A stretch of DNA of 64,000 bases. It comes from Symbiodinium natans (Eukaryota > Sar > Dinophyceae > Suessiales > Symbiodiniaceae). The DNA lies in NCBI GenBank assembly GCA_905221605.1, contig CAJNDS010002644.1:224001-288000 (forward strand), in the 5' to 3' direction. Below the pieces are notes generated by a model. That model was not told where the DNA came from, did no database searches, and worked only from the letters and a program-made list of their open reading frames with translations. A program made the position numbers and the translations under genes. Numbering within the stretch: position 1 is the stretch's first letter; the number at the start of each line of letters is the position of its first letter. Positions 9,648 through 19,440 of this stretch are shown here, piece after piece.

Positions 9648-10469
9648 CTAGTCGATTGAGTCAACTGAAATGTTCCGGGCGCGCCGTGCATTCATGTAGA
9701 GCGTCACATCTCGACGAATGCCATGATCCCGAGCGACCATGCCTGAATGCAAGATACGGCCCATGCCTGTGAGGTACAACATATCCATGCCCCAGCCTGT
9801 CTTTGACGAAATGAGCTGCTGAATCTCGTACAGGTCATCGCCTAAGCTGAAATGTACGATGTGGGTCTTGCCGTTGGGGTCCTTGACAAACACCTGCACA
9901 GAATCGCTGTTGGATGCACGCCCCAGCGCTTGCTTTGTTAATTGGAGCGTCTCCTCTAACCTGACGATGTGGACCTCCTTGTTGGACACCTCGGCTTGCA
10001 ACATCGCTTTGTCTGCTTCAAGCTTCAGTGCGCGCTCATTGGCAACCTTCAGTCTCTTCGCCAACTGACCGCTGTCTTGCATAAGCTTGTTCCCACGCTC
10101 GATTGCAGACTTCAGCTCTGCCCTCAGCTTCTCGTTCTCCCGCACGGGGCACACGGCCTGGTGAGCAGCACAATCCTGCAATCGGCCTGTCCAACCGCAA
10201 CCAGAGATTCTGTAGTCACACCTCACCTGGAGGTCGTCAAGCAGCGATTGGATTGGCTGGCTTTTTCGCAGTTGTGTTTGGGTAATGGCGGCCCTGCACA
10301 AAGGGCACTGTGACCGGGTGGCCAGCGCACGGCCTATGCACGTGGAGCAGAAGATGTGTGTGCAGCTGACTCCACAAACCGGATCTCTGAAGACGTCAGT
10401 GCAAATGGCGCATCGCAGTCCTGCAGGGACCCGGTCAGCATCCACGAGCTTGTCGTCAGAAAGCCCCAT
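9648..10469 (-). CDS. RING finger / TRAF-type zinc finger protein with C-terminal ubiquitin-like domain
   Basis: Intact single-exon ORF of 273 residues, probably an E3 ubiquitin ligase. A C3HC4 RING finger is visible: C20, C23, C36, H38, C41, C44, C55, C58. A TRAF/SIAH-type zinc finger follows (C84, C91, H103, C107, around the motif SGCGWTG). Residues about 110-185 are rich in E, K, L and A and should form a coiled coil. Residues about 191-262 (from VQVFVKDPNGKTHIVHF) resemble a ubiquitin-like fold, but the protein ends ISVDSID with no terminal Gly-Gly, so this domain is not a conjugatable ubiquitin. RING proteins of this type transfer ubiquitin from an E2 to a substrate; the substrate here is unknown. 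The start ATG at 10467-10469 is followed directly by conserved-looking sequence; an earlier in-frame start is not seen. It is the only long intact ORF in the window and has no introns, unlike all neighbours, so a retrocopy origin is possible. No spliced-leader relic was seen upstream. Confidence 0.9.
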   Translation of the reverse strand: MGLSDDKLVDADRVPAGLRCAICTDVFRDPVCGVSCTHIFCSTCIGRALATRSQCPLCRAAITQTQLRKSQPIQSLLDDLQVRCDYRISGCGWTGRLQDCAAHQAVCPVRENEKLRAELKSAIERGNKLMQDSGQLAKRLKVANERALKLEADKAMLQAEVSNKEVHIVRLEETLQLTKQALGRASNSDSVQVFVKDPNGKTHIVHFSLGDDLYEIQQLISSKTGWGMDMLYLTGMGRILHSGMVARDHGIRRDVTLYMNARRARNISVDSID

Positions 10470-10698
10470 CCCATGTGCTAAGGCCCTTTAGGGGTATTAT
10501 AAGTAGGGTTATAAGTACAGTTATAATTGGTTAGTAAGTACCATGAACCTTCAAGTAGCGCTCACTAGACAATGCCCTGCTGCATTCGACAGTGTTTGTG
10601 CGTAATGCAGAAGTCCTTCAACATGCAACAAACCCACCTGACAATGCCTAAGCTGAATCCTGCGCTTTACCTTCCTTCGGCTGAGCCAGCTGCAATAT

Positions 10699-10846
10699 GA
10701 GGTTTAGGGTTTAGGGTTTAGGGTTTAGGGTTTAGGGTTTAGGGTTTTAGGGTTTTAGGGTTTAGGGTTTAGGGTTTAGGGTTTAGGGTTTAGGGTTTAG
10801 GGTTTAGGGTTTAGGGTTTAGGGTTTAGGGTTTAGGGTTTAGGGTT
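10699..10846 (+). repeat. telomeric-type tract, TTTAGGG
   Basis: Twenty units, 230 bp upstream of the RING gene start. Confidence 0.95.
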
Positions 10847-11050
10847 CTTCCACAGCCACTGCTTCGCTCGGTTTCCCAGACACCTTCCCGCGAAGCCGAT
10901 CCCAGCCCCAAACCGCGTTGAAATCGCTGGAACCCGACACCCTAAACCCTGAACCCTAAACCCTCAACCCTAAACCTTAAACCCTAAACCCTAAGCCCTC
11001 ACCCTCAAACCCAAAGTACCCTAAGAGCCGCGAAGCCGACCCCAGAACAC

Positions 11051-11088
11051 CTGGGCCCCAAACCCATGGAAGGGGGGGTTGCTCCGAG
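11051..11088 (-). CDS. probable exon, unknown protein
   Basis: 38 bp between acceptor ATATGTAG| and donor CCCAG|GTGTTC on the minus strand, open as SEQPPLPWVWGP. Flanked by telomeric tracts. Identity unknown. Confidence 0.4.
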
Positions 11089-11249
11089 CTACATATTTGC
11101 TTTAGGGTTTAGGGTTTAGGGTTTAGGGTTTAGGGTTTAGGGTTTAGGGTTTAGGGTTTAGGGTTTGTAAGTGCCCATACAGGTGCATGAGCCCCTAGTC
11201 GCTAGACCCTAAACCCTAATTCCCAAGCAAGAGGCTCTGAGATCCCGTA

Positions 11250-11404
11250 ACCCTGAACCCTGAACCCTGAACCCTAAACCCTAAACCCTAAACCCTAATT
11301 AAACCCTAAACCCTGAACCCTAAAACCCTAAACCCTGAACCCTAAAACCCTAAACCCTAAACCCTAAACCCTAAACCCTAAACCCTAAACCCTAAACCCT
11401 AAAC
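11250..11404 (-). repeat. telomeric-type tract, CCCTAAA with CCCTGAA variants
   Basis: About 22 units. Its first heptamer forms the donor of exon 11405-11443. Confidence 0.92.
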
Positions 11405-11443
11405 CCTCGCAAAGGGCCGCGTGAGCTCCGTCTGGGACGCCGG
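11405..11443 (-). CDS. probable exon, unknown protein
   Basis: Acceptor after a C-run (CCCCCCAAG-like on the minus strand is read GGGGGAAG|CCGGCG) and donor GCGAGG|GTTTAG. Phase 0 reads PASQTELTRPFAR. The donor is built from the first telomeric heptamer of the intron. A longer version starting at GCCAG|AGC is also open. Confidence 0.45.
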
Positions 11444-11517
11444 CTTCCCCCCCGCTGCCTCCGCTCTGGCCTGGTTGGGACACCCCAAACTATCCCTGCC
11501 GCTGAGCTAGGGTTTCG

Positions 11518-11790
11518 GTTTAGGGTTTAGGGTTTAGGGTTTAGGGTTTAGGGTTTAGGGTTTAGGGTTTAGGGTTTAGGGTTTAGGGTTTAGGGTTTAG
11601 GGTTTAGGGTTTAGGGTTTAGGGTTTAGGTTGGTTTGGGGTTTGGGGTTTGGGGTTTAGGGTTTGGGGCTTAGGGTTTAGGGTTTAGGGTTTGGGCTTTA
11701 GGGTTTGGGGTTGAGGGCTTAGGGTTTGGGGTTGAGGGCTTAGGGTTTGGGGTTTAGGGTTTAGGGTTTGGAGTTTAGGGTTTGAGGCTC
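11518..11790 (+). repeat. long TTTAGGG/TTTGGGG tract
   Basis: About 16 perfect TTTAGGG units, then mixed TTTGGGG, TTGAGGG and CTTAGGG units. Confidence 0.93.
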
Positions 11791-11879
11791 AGTCCATTAT
11801 TGCGGGACAGTCCCCGGATTACAGGCCTTCTGGGGCATCCTACGTGCAAGGATGCAAAGAGCATGCCCTTGAGTAACTA

Positions 11880-11985
11880 GTCCCAGGAGTAAGCTGGGAA
11901 TGAAAAAGGTCCCTTTTGGGTTACAGGGGCGAATAAGGGAACCTAAGCCCTAACAACAAGGGAATAAGCGCCTAGTCTGGGTCAT
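11880..11985 (+). mobile_element. MITE-like family C copy
   Basis: CAGGAGTAAGCTGGGAATGA, AAGGTCCCTTTTGGGTTAC, AAGGGAACCTAAGCCCTAA, GGGAATAAGCGCCTAGTCTG. Confidence 0.68.
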
Positions 11986-12168
11986 AGGCAAGGAAGACAC
12001 GCTAGACAACAGAGGGGTCCGCATTGCGATAAAAACCCTACGTCCTAAACCCTAAGGTACCTCCCTTCAACTTAAAAGAATATTGAGCTCTCCGCGCCTA
12101 TCCCGAATGTCCCTTGTGCGCAACCCGCAGTCGTTGGGCTCTTGAGGGTTAAAACCAAAACTCTAAAC

Positions 12169-12271
12169 TTGGGATGTTCTCCCTTATACTAACACCCCTT
12201 CATAGGGACTTTAACCGGGGGTATACTATAATCCCTATTCGGGACTGTTGGTATACGGTGGATCATCCCAA
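12169..12271 (+). mobile_element. MITE family A copy
   Basis: Starts TTGGGATGTTCTCCC and ends GGATCATCCCAA; the body carries the family motifs TATACTAACA, a TTATTATA-like centre and GGACTGTT. 103 bp. It lies 8 bp inside the intron downstream of exon 12280-12382. Confidence 0.8.
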
Positions 12272-12279
12272 CCTGAAAC

Positions 12280-12382
12280 CCCAGAGCCGCTCAGCCCTCT
12301 TGGCCTGGGAGCTGGTAAACGGTGGCTGCTTCCTGGGGGGCGAGACCTGCGAGAGCTCAAGGCGGAATTCGCGGAGGAGGGG
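12280..12382 (-). CDS. probable exon beside a MITE, unknown protein
   Basis: 103 bp, acceptor GGTAAG|CCC, donor CTCTGGG|GTTTCA. The open frame begins PLLREFRLELSQVSPPRK and ends SSQAKRAERLW, phase 0 to 1. The donor is 8 bp from the edge of the MITE at 12169-12271, so the element sits inside the downstream intron. Confidence 0.6.
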
Positions 12383-12725
12383 CTTACCGCTTAGGATTTC
12401 AGGGCAGCGGGACTTACGGTGCTACCTTGCTACCTGAACCAAATTTCTGACAACTCAAGCAAGCCCTTACTTCACGAACCCCAAGCACTCCCTAAACGCT
12501 GCACTCTTAGCCCTAAACCCCCAGACCCTATACCCTCGCCCATGAACCCCTAGACTCAGGGTGTAGGGTTGAGTTGAGGGTTTATAGGGTTTAGGGTTTA
12601 GGGTTTGGGGTTTAGGGTTTAGGGTTTAGGGTTTAGGGTTTGGGGTTTGGGGTTTGGGGTTTGGGGTTTGGGGTTTGGGGTTTAGGGCCTAAGGCCCCAT
12701 TCAATCCTCCTTCAAAGACCCTCAC

Positions 12726-12773
12726 CGAGGGCTTGGCCGGCGGCTTGGGCGCCTGGTCGGGTGGCGGGGGGAC
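12726..12773 (-). CDS. probable exon, proline-rich
   Basis: Textbook sites: acceptor CTTTCCAG|GTC and donor CCCTCG|GTGAGG. The 16 codons read VPPPPDQAPKPPAKPS, a low-complexity proline-rich linker. Phase 0 to 0. Confidence 0.6.
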
Positions 12774-12919
12774 CTGGAAAGCGAGGGTTTTGGTAGGGTG
12801 TAGGGCTTAGGGCTTAGGGCTTAGGGTTTAGGGCTTAGGGCTTAGGGTTTAGGGTTTAGGGTTGAGGGTTTAGGGTTTAGGGTTCAGGGTTTAGGGTTTA
12901 GGGTTTGGGGTTTAGGAGA

Positions 12920-13055
12920 TCCGAAGTATGGGTTTAGGAGATCCGAAGTATGGGCCCTTGATTTGGGCCCCTCGTTATATAACCTTAGATACACGATATA
13001 TAGTAAGGGCCTACTTCGGACCCCTATAAACAAGGGTAAGGGACCACACGAAGCC
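12920..13055 (+). mobile_element. MITE family B, diverged
   Basis: GAAGTATGGGCCCTTGATTT, a TATATAA-rich centre, ACTTCGGACCCCTATAAAC and GGGTAAGGGACCACACGAAG; the same arrangement recurs at 58755-58850. Confidence 0.6.
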
Positions 13056-13133
13056 AACCTTAGATTTGGGTTTGGGTCTTGGGCGTTTAGGGTTTTAGGG
13101 TTTTAGGGTTTAGGGTTTAGGGTTTAGGGTTTA

Positions 13134-13744
13134 GGCTTCAGGGGCTGTGCCATGGGCCGCACAGCTGAGGGAAGGCATTGGGGCGTCATCCGATGCCCCA
13201 ACGCTGGAATGTTCTAAAACCTCAGACAACCCTTGGTCCGCGCAAGCTCTTGATCGCAAAGCCTGGCCCAACCGTCCATATGTCCAAGATGTCCAAACCA
13301 GACCGGATAGTTTTCTCCATTTGGGGGTCTACGAAAATAGGTGACCCCTAAACATAGGCTTCCCTTATCATAAGGACCCCAATAAGATACCCCAATTTCG
13401 GAAACCACCATTCTTCAGTCTGGATGGATTCTGCAAACTCACGGTGGCGCCACGCGTTGCGCGTGAACACCGACGTGATCAGTGCTTCAGGTTCAGCTTC
13501 TCCAAATAAGGGTCCCTTTTTGGGTCAACCCGAAACCCTAAACCCTAAACCCTAAACCATAGCGGCACCCTTATAATCAGGACACAAGATGGGACCCTTA
13601 TCTGGCAAACTACCCGCATGGAGGCTTGAAAGGTTTGGGGTTCTGAGGGTTTAGGGTTTAGGGTTCTGAGGTTTAGGGTTTAGGGTTGAGGGACACTACA
13701 CCAGAAAGGCATGACGTGGCCTCACCAGCCAGACTTTCCGTGCC
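13134..13744 (-). CDS. three exons, unknown protein
   Basis: Exon 13726-13744 (GGCTCAG|GGC to GCTG|GTGAGG) reads GTESLA; exon 13443-13484 (CTGAAG|CAC to CACC|GTGAGT) reads LITSVFTRNAWRH; the two join in phase. Exon 13134-13262 (GGGCCAG|GCT) begins ALRSRACADQGLSEVLEHSS and ends CAAHGTAPEA followed by TAA, so it is either a last exon or ends at a GC donor before the stop. Its phase does not fit the preceding exon directly, so an exon or an alternative splice site is missing. A long C-run on the minus strand precedes the first exon as its polypyrimidine tract. Confidence 0.58.
13292..13420 (+). mobile_element. MITE family G, diverged
   Basis: AGTTTTCTCCATTTGGGGGTC at the left, GATACCCCAATTTCGGAAACC at the right, CCCTTATCATAAGGACCCC inside. 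Adjacent to exon 13134-13262. Confidence 0.55.
13495..13610 (+). mobile_element. MITE family G carrying CCCTAAA units
   Basis: CTTCTCCAAATAAGGGTCCC at the left, GGGACCCTTATCTGGCAAAC at the right, with four to five CCCTAAA units and CCTTATAATCAGGACAC inside. Confidence 0.6.
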
Positions 13745-14957
13745 CTGAGCCCTTTTGTGGGCAGGGGGGGGGGGGGGGGGGGGGGGGGGATCATAAACCC
13801 TAAAGCCTAAACACTAAACTAGCTGCCGGGTTCCCAGCGAAGCGCCAGGTTTGCGGAGCAACCACGGAGCCCGCCTTTTAGGGTTTAAGGTTTAGGGCTT
13901 AGGGTACAGGGTTGAGAGTTTCGGAATAGAGTTTAGGGCGTAACTGGTGTAACTAAGGCTTAGGGTATATGGCATTTCTTGGGGGTTGCTTGGGGGTTGA
14001 CAGCAGCGGGAGCGTTCAGGGGTTTCTGGCTTTGGGCTCATGCATGCTCATGCGCGGGCTTAGAGTTTAAACGGTTTGGGGTTCAGAGTGTAGGGTTTAG
14101 GGCAACAAGGGCCCCACGACCGTTTGTTAGAGTTTTTTCCATGGTCCCTTTTTATAAGCCCTTCATTGGAGAACCTATATATACCTTATAATACCTAGGG
14201 GCCCATACTTCAGAAACCCTTCAAAGAAGGTAAGGGACCATGCCAAGGGACCATGCAACTACCCTTCGAACCAAGCTAGAGCAATAGCCGCCCTGCTTCG
14301 AACCCCGAATCCCGAACCGTAAGCCGTAAACCCGACTAAGGGTTTAGGGCTTAGGGCTTAGGGCTTAGGGTTTAAGGTTTAGGGTTTAGGGTTTAGGGTT
14401 TAGGGTTTAGGGCTTAGGGTTTAGAATTTCGGGTTTAGGGTTTCGGGTTTCGGGTTTCGGGTTTAGGGTTAGAATCTCCGAGCAAAACCTTGAAACCAAC
14501 TTCGAAGCTTTGAGTCCTGAAGCAGCAACACAGAATCTTTTAGTTGCAACGAAGAGGCATCAACCCTAGACCCCATTGCAAGGACCTGCTTCATGAAAAA
14601 TCGACCACTCAATCCAAAACCCTAAATTTTCTCCGGCCCACTGAAACAAGCCTAAACCCTAAGACCCTCAAACCCTGAAACCCTAAAACGCTGAAACTCC
14701 CAAACCGAAAAAAACCGAAAACCCCAAGACCCAAAACCCTAAACCGCGAACCCCAAAAAACCAAACCCTAAACCCCAAAACCCTAAAAACCCTGAACCCC
14801 AAAGCCCGAAACCCTAAACCCCAAAACCCCAAAACCTAAACCCTAAACCCTGAACCACAAAAACCCAAAACCCCGAAATCCCCAAACGCTAAAACTCGAA
14901 ACCCTAAGACCTCAATCCCACAACCCCAACCCCCCAAAACCCTTAGACGCTCCCAGG
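13745..14957. other. degenerate repeats, family-B MITE, no firm exon
   Basis: An island at 13825-13880 is open on the minus strand (GSVVAPQTWRFAGNP) without clear borders. 14600-14940 is degenerate CCCTAAA-like sequence. Confidence 0.5.
14140..14278 (+). mobile_element. MITE family B copy
   Basis: CATGGTCCCTTTTTATAAGC at the left, GGTAAGGGACCATGC and AAGGGACCATGCAAC at the right, with the family motif GGGCCCATACTTCAGA in the middle. Confidence 0.65.
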
Positions 14958-17900
14958 TTGGGATGTTCCCCCTTACACTAACAGTCCTTCATATGGATTA
15001 TAGTGCCCCCTATTATACTCCCCATTGAGGACTGTTAGTAAAAGGTTGGGCAGTGCGGTGGGGGCTGGTTTGTATGTTCTCTTGCAGCAGAGTCAACGTC
15101 ACATTCGCCACGGTGATCAACGTACACGGAGGCCATCGTAATATCTGCCGTAGTACGCAGAGTAAAACCTGGCACTAGAGTCGATCGCCCAAGGATGCAG
15201 CAAAACAAAGTCAACCTTCGCAAGTCGGAATGAAAATCAACCTTCGGGGGAAGCGGCTCCTTTGCACATGGCATTCGCAGGGCAGCAGCTGCGCTGCCCC
15301 GTCTCGTACAATCGCGCAGGGCGGGCTCACGGGGTCGGAGCTTCAAGTCAGCAGCCTGATTGCAGCGTTTGGGAAAGCTGCAAGAGTTGCGTGGTGAGAG
15401 ATTATGAAAGCAGCCCGCAGACTCGCAGAAACTATTTTGTCCACGCCACGCTAAGAAAACTGCCCCAATGCCAAGGACTGCAGCGTTGGTGGCTGCATGC
15501 AGAGACGTGGCCGAGTGCCAGAACAAATTTTGGAGGTGGGTGCGCCAACAAAAGCAAGCGGGGCCATCGTCTAGCGACTGTTCCGTTGTTGCGAGGGTTC
15601 CCTGGGCACTTCAGAATCTGCAGCAAGCGCAGGAGATTGGCAGACGTGTGCAGTAGATTTTAAGCCTTGAAACCTCAACAGGCTCGGGGCACTTCGTTGC
15701 AATCAATCTTGAAAAACAATGCAGTACTGTCCCACCAGATCTGCTCTCTTTACTAAACCGTACTCCTGACAGCGCAGTTCGCTCGGCTACACTCCCCGTG
15801 ACTCACCTTCAGGGTTTCGTGTTTTGGGCGTAAAGGTGCTCCTCGCAGTGCACCGCCGTGTCCATCCCAAGTCCCTGAACTGAACCCCGTATTCACTAAA
15901 CCCGACCTCAGCCCTAAACCACAAACACCCTCAACCCTCTTGAAGGCTCTTCGCCGCCTTCAGTGTCACGTGACAGGCATCACGTGTACGTTTCAGTTGG
16001 CTTGGAAACGGCACATCTTGCCACAACATGCACGGGACCCTGCCTGTTCCACACACCAAACGGCAGTAGTTCTCGACGTCGAAAGGGGCCCGCTCCGACC
16101 GCCACTTGCACCTTCTGTGCGGGGGGGAGGAAGGAAGGGGGAAGGGGGGGAGGGGGTGGCGGCCAAATAAAAGAGCCGCTGGGGCAGGAGATCTGCAGCC
16201 AGAACCCGACCTAAACCATGCAGCTGGGTGCGCTGGGCTTTGATGGCGGCAGTTGTGGCTTCTAACTGGGGCAGGTGCAGCCTCCTTTCCTTTGGCCAGA
16301 GCGTCTGGAACTAGCATACTGCTTCGCATTGTTTGGTTGCAACTGCTTCTCTGCTTCTCTGGTCTGTCAATTTCGGAGCTGAAGCTCTGCGAAAAGAGGG
16401 TGGGAAGTCAATGCTCGGCGCGTGGATGTTTCGCGCAGTTTCCTGCACCATTTCCATCCTGCGCGCGCACTGAAGGGGCTGAGCTGGGAATTTTCCTTTC
16501 TGGCGCGGCAGTGGCTCGTGGGCCGGGCTCCTCCGCGTTCCTGTGTTGTTGCCGCGTTGTTCCTTGCCCGTTGCCTGCCTCCGCCAGCTTTCACCTGGGC
16601 CGCCTGCAGAGCGCTGTGACGATTTACTTTCGATGCACTCGGGCGGCAAGTGGATCTGACTCCGCGCATCGTGCCAGGCCACACGACATTTCGGAAATTC
16701 AAGGGGCTCGGAAGCATCGCGGAGCGGCGCGATGGTACTAGCGCATGACAGTGAGACTGCACGTTGCAGCTTCGAAAGCTGTGCGCCTGTTCAGCCTGTT
16801 GGGCATGAACTATGTGTTCTGAGCTCATTGATGTGCCTCGCGGAAGTCGCCGCGCCTTTCCGAGTTTCAAGAAACTTCACGCATTTGGCTCAACTTTTGC
16901 CAGTGATGCATAGATCGAAAGCCGTACTTACACCCCCAACACCGATGCTTCTACCAGCGAGAGCATGCTGGTTGTGTGCCAGTAGAGTGCATCACTGAAG
17001 ACACCGAAAGAGAGAATGCTGGACCGAATAAATGTCCCTTTGAAAACTGCTCATGTGGGCTACGGTCTGGCATAGGTCGTTAAGGTGGTGGTAAAGCCGC
17101 AGTCTCATGAGCCAGGTGTCTTGAACATCCTCTTGGCAGTGAACTGCCAGCTAAAGATGATGGATTTGCACCATCAAATGTACTTTTTACGGCTAGGTGA
17201 CCTTAAAACCCAACTGACCCGCATTGCAGTCAGATTGCCGGGGGGGGGGGGGTAAAAAGCAACGTCGCCTTCCTGGAACACTCCCTCCATGCAATGACAC
17301 CCCCCCACCATGCCTCAACCCTTTGCTGCCCTTGGTGGCCGGGGTCGGGTGGGATGGGGGGTGGGAAGTTTCCAGATGCTCTCACGTCACTCGTCACTTG
17401 CGTCCCGCTGTGCGTCCTGCTGTATTGCGCGGCCATGCTGGAGCAATCCTGCTGCGAAGACGTGGCCCAGAGTCACGCACCTAAGCCCGTCCCACCTCAA
17501 ACTACCCTCGCACACACTTCACTCTAGACTCTAGAATGCGCTTGCGAAGCAAAAGCTAACGCCAAGCATAAGACCGGCCTTCTGGCTGAACCTCTCCGGA
17601 CGACGACATTCTGGTTCATGAACTGGGCACAAGGGCATTGTTTTGCATGCTGAGCCACGTGTTGAAGACAAGTGGGCCCATCTGGCCCAGGAGCCGGAGG
17701 CACAGATCCACTCTGCCCACATTTTGAATGGCTGCCGTAACGTTGCCGTCGTCAGTGGCTACAAATGCAAAGCTGCAAGCAAAGTCCATTCTAAGCTACG
17801 CATTTGAACTTGACGCATTGCTATAGAAGTGCCCGGTGCCAAGCTTAAACTACCGGAAGCCTCGAAACCAATCGTTCTTGCAACAGTCTCGCCACAAAGC

Positions 17901-18316
17901 AGAGAACCCGGGTGAAACTGGCTGCAGAACGATAGCTTGGGGCAACAGTCTGATTTCAGAGCACGGCTTATTGGAACTCATGCCCGTGCACCTGAACCAA
18001 CAGCCCAAGACATTAGAATTGCAGCCGCCAGATTGAAAAACAGCAGCCCCTTGTTGCTTGAATAGGCACATGCTCTGCATGGAACTGTCGCGACCTGGAC
18101 GGCGCTGCAAATTGTTGGATACGAAGCGACAAAACGATTCTACTCTGTGTAATGTTGCAGAGATGCAACACATCAGATCACTCCTGAAAACCCCTGATTG
18201 AATCAAAGACACGCAATTTCGTGGAGACAGTACCGTCCATGTCTGGGACACACTTTATCTTGGGATCTGCCGACCAGCCAACCACCACCAGCCAAGCAAA
18301 AGGGGGAACATCCCAA
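14958..18316 (+). mobile_element. MITE family A copy split by a nested 3.25 kb element
   Basis: MITE sequence 14958-15045 (TTGGGATGTTCCCCCTTA... to TGTTAGTAAAAGG) and its right terminus 18298-18316 (AAAAGGGGGAACATCCCAA) are separated by the element 15046-18297. AAAAGG is present on both sides of the insert, a likely 6 bp target duplication. Confidence 0.82.
15046..18297. mobile_element. large non-autonomous element, nested copy
   Basis: 3,252 bp of unique-looking, GC-moderate DNA without telomeric heptamers. It begins TTGGGCAGTGCGGTGGGG and ends CAGCCAACCACCACCAGC; the ends are imperfectly complementary (both carry TTGG, GGTGG and GGCTGGT), so short degenerate terminal inverted repeats are possible. 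Flanked by AAAAGG. No transposase or other convincing protein is seen; ORFs up to 167 codons overlap one another on both strands and look accidental. Rearranged relatives are at 41838-43805 and 52140-53600, which establishes it as a repeat family. Confidence 0.72.
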
Positions 18317-18446
18317 CCCGAAACCCCAAAACCCCAAACCCTAAAACCCTAAAAAACCTAAGAACCCTAAAAGCCCTAAAACTCCAAAAAGCCTAGAAGC
18401 CCTGAACCCTAGACCCTAAGACCCTAACACCTTAGACGCTCCCAGG

Positions 18447-18547
18447 TTGGGATGTTCCCCCTTATACTAACAGTCCTTAATAGGGATGATAGTACTCCCT
18501 ATGATAATCCCTATTGAGGACTGGTAGTATAAGGGGGAACATCCCAA
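18447..18547 (+). mobile_element. MITE family A, intact 101 bp copy
   Basis: TTGGGATGTTCCCCCTTATA... to TATAAGGGGGAACATCCCAA, near-perfect terminal inverted repeats of about 27 bp and a second internal palindrome, so the whole element can fold into one hairpin. It is the best type copy in the window. Confidence 0.9.
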
Positions 18548-18632
18548 CCCGAAACCCTAAGCCGCCAACCACCCTAACACCCTAAGACCCTAAACCCCAA
18601 AACCCAAAACCCCAAACCCGAAACCCTAAGAC

Positions 18633-18722
18633 CCTAGACGCTCCCAGGCCTCGTTTTGCAGCAGCGGCAGGTCTGCCGGAAGTGGCAAGGTCGCAGCTGC
18701 ATTAAGGGCAGCAACTGGGCAG
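18633..18722 (-). CDS. probable exon, unknown protein
   Basis: 90 bp, acceptor CTTTGAG|C, donor CTAGG|GTCTTA. The frame begins CPVAALNAAATLPLPADLPL and ends LLQNEAWERL; only this frame fits. The last 13 bases before the donor recur beside both MITE ends at 14945-14957 and 18434-18446 (see findings). Confidence 0.6.
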
Positions 18723-18796
18723 CTCAAAGCGCTTAGGGTTTAGAGTTTAGGGTTTAGGGTTTAGGGTCAGGGGTTTAGGGTTGAGCGTTTGAGGTA

Positions 18797-18924
18797 GTTG
18801 CATGGTCCCTTGATATGGTGTCTTACCTGTGGTAAAGGGGTGGTGAAGTATGGGCCCTCGGGTTTTGTAGCCTCTGTGAGTGGCAAACTCTCATTTAGGA
18901 GCCCAGACGAAGGGACCATGCAAC
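18797..18924 (+). mobile_element. MITE family B, clear inverted termini
   Basis: GTTGCATGGTCCCTT at the left and AAGGGACCATGCAAC at the right are exact reverse complements (15 bp). Internal GAAGTATGGGCCCTCGG is shared with other copies. 128 bp. Confidence 0.85.
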
Positions 18925-18929
18925 CCCCT

Positions 18930-19030
18930 ACACCCTAAACCCTAACCCTAAACCCTAAACCCTAAACCCTAAACCCTAAACCCTAAACCCTAAACCCTAA
19001 ACCCTAACCCTAAACCCTAAACCCTAAACC
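18930..19030 (-). repeat. telomeric-type tract, CCCTAAA
   Basis: About 14 units directly following the family-B element at 18797-18924. Confidence 0.93.
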
Positions 19031-19440
19031 AAGTAACTACCCTTAGAGTTTGTGGAGCTCACAGGGCTCAGGGCTTCGAGCTCATGAGGGCTTAGGGGAT
19101 TGGGGCCTGATCCCTAAACCCTAAACCCTAAACCCTAAACCCTAAACCCTAAACCCTGAACCCTGGTGGTTGGCAATGTTTGGGAAGTGGTTGGTTTGGT
19201 GGTCAGGGGCGCTTTGGGGTGGAGGGTTCAGGAGCCTCATCGCGGACCTTGCACTTCCGAGCTGCTTACCTCCAAAAACCTAAACCCTAAACCCTAAACC
19301 CCAAACCCTAAACCCCAAACCCGAACCTGAAACTTAAGCCTGGTTACTCCAATTTTGGGGCGCCCAAGCCCCCAAGCTAGGGAACTGAGGACCAGAGAGG
19401 TGCAAAGCTTGCTGGCTTTGATATTGAAGCTATCGCACAC

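Noticed and set aside
10470-10700. Spliced-leader relic upstream of the RING gene
   Set aside because: No sequence resembling the dinoflagellate spliced leader was seen there by eye; a systematic search was not possible.
16253-16870. Overlapping 123-167 codon frames on both strands in the large element
   Set aside because: Mutually overlapping, GC-driven and not conserved in the scrambled copy at 42.3-42.7 kb.
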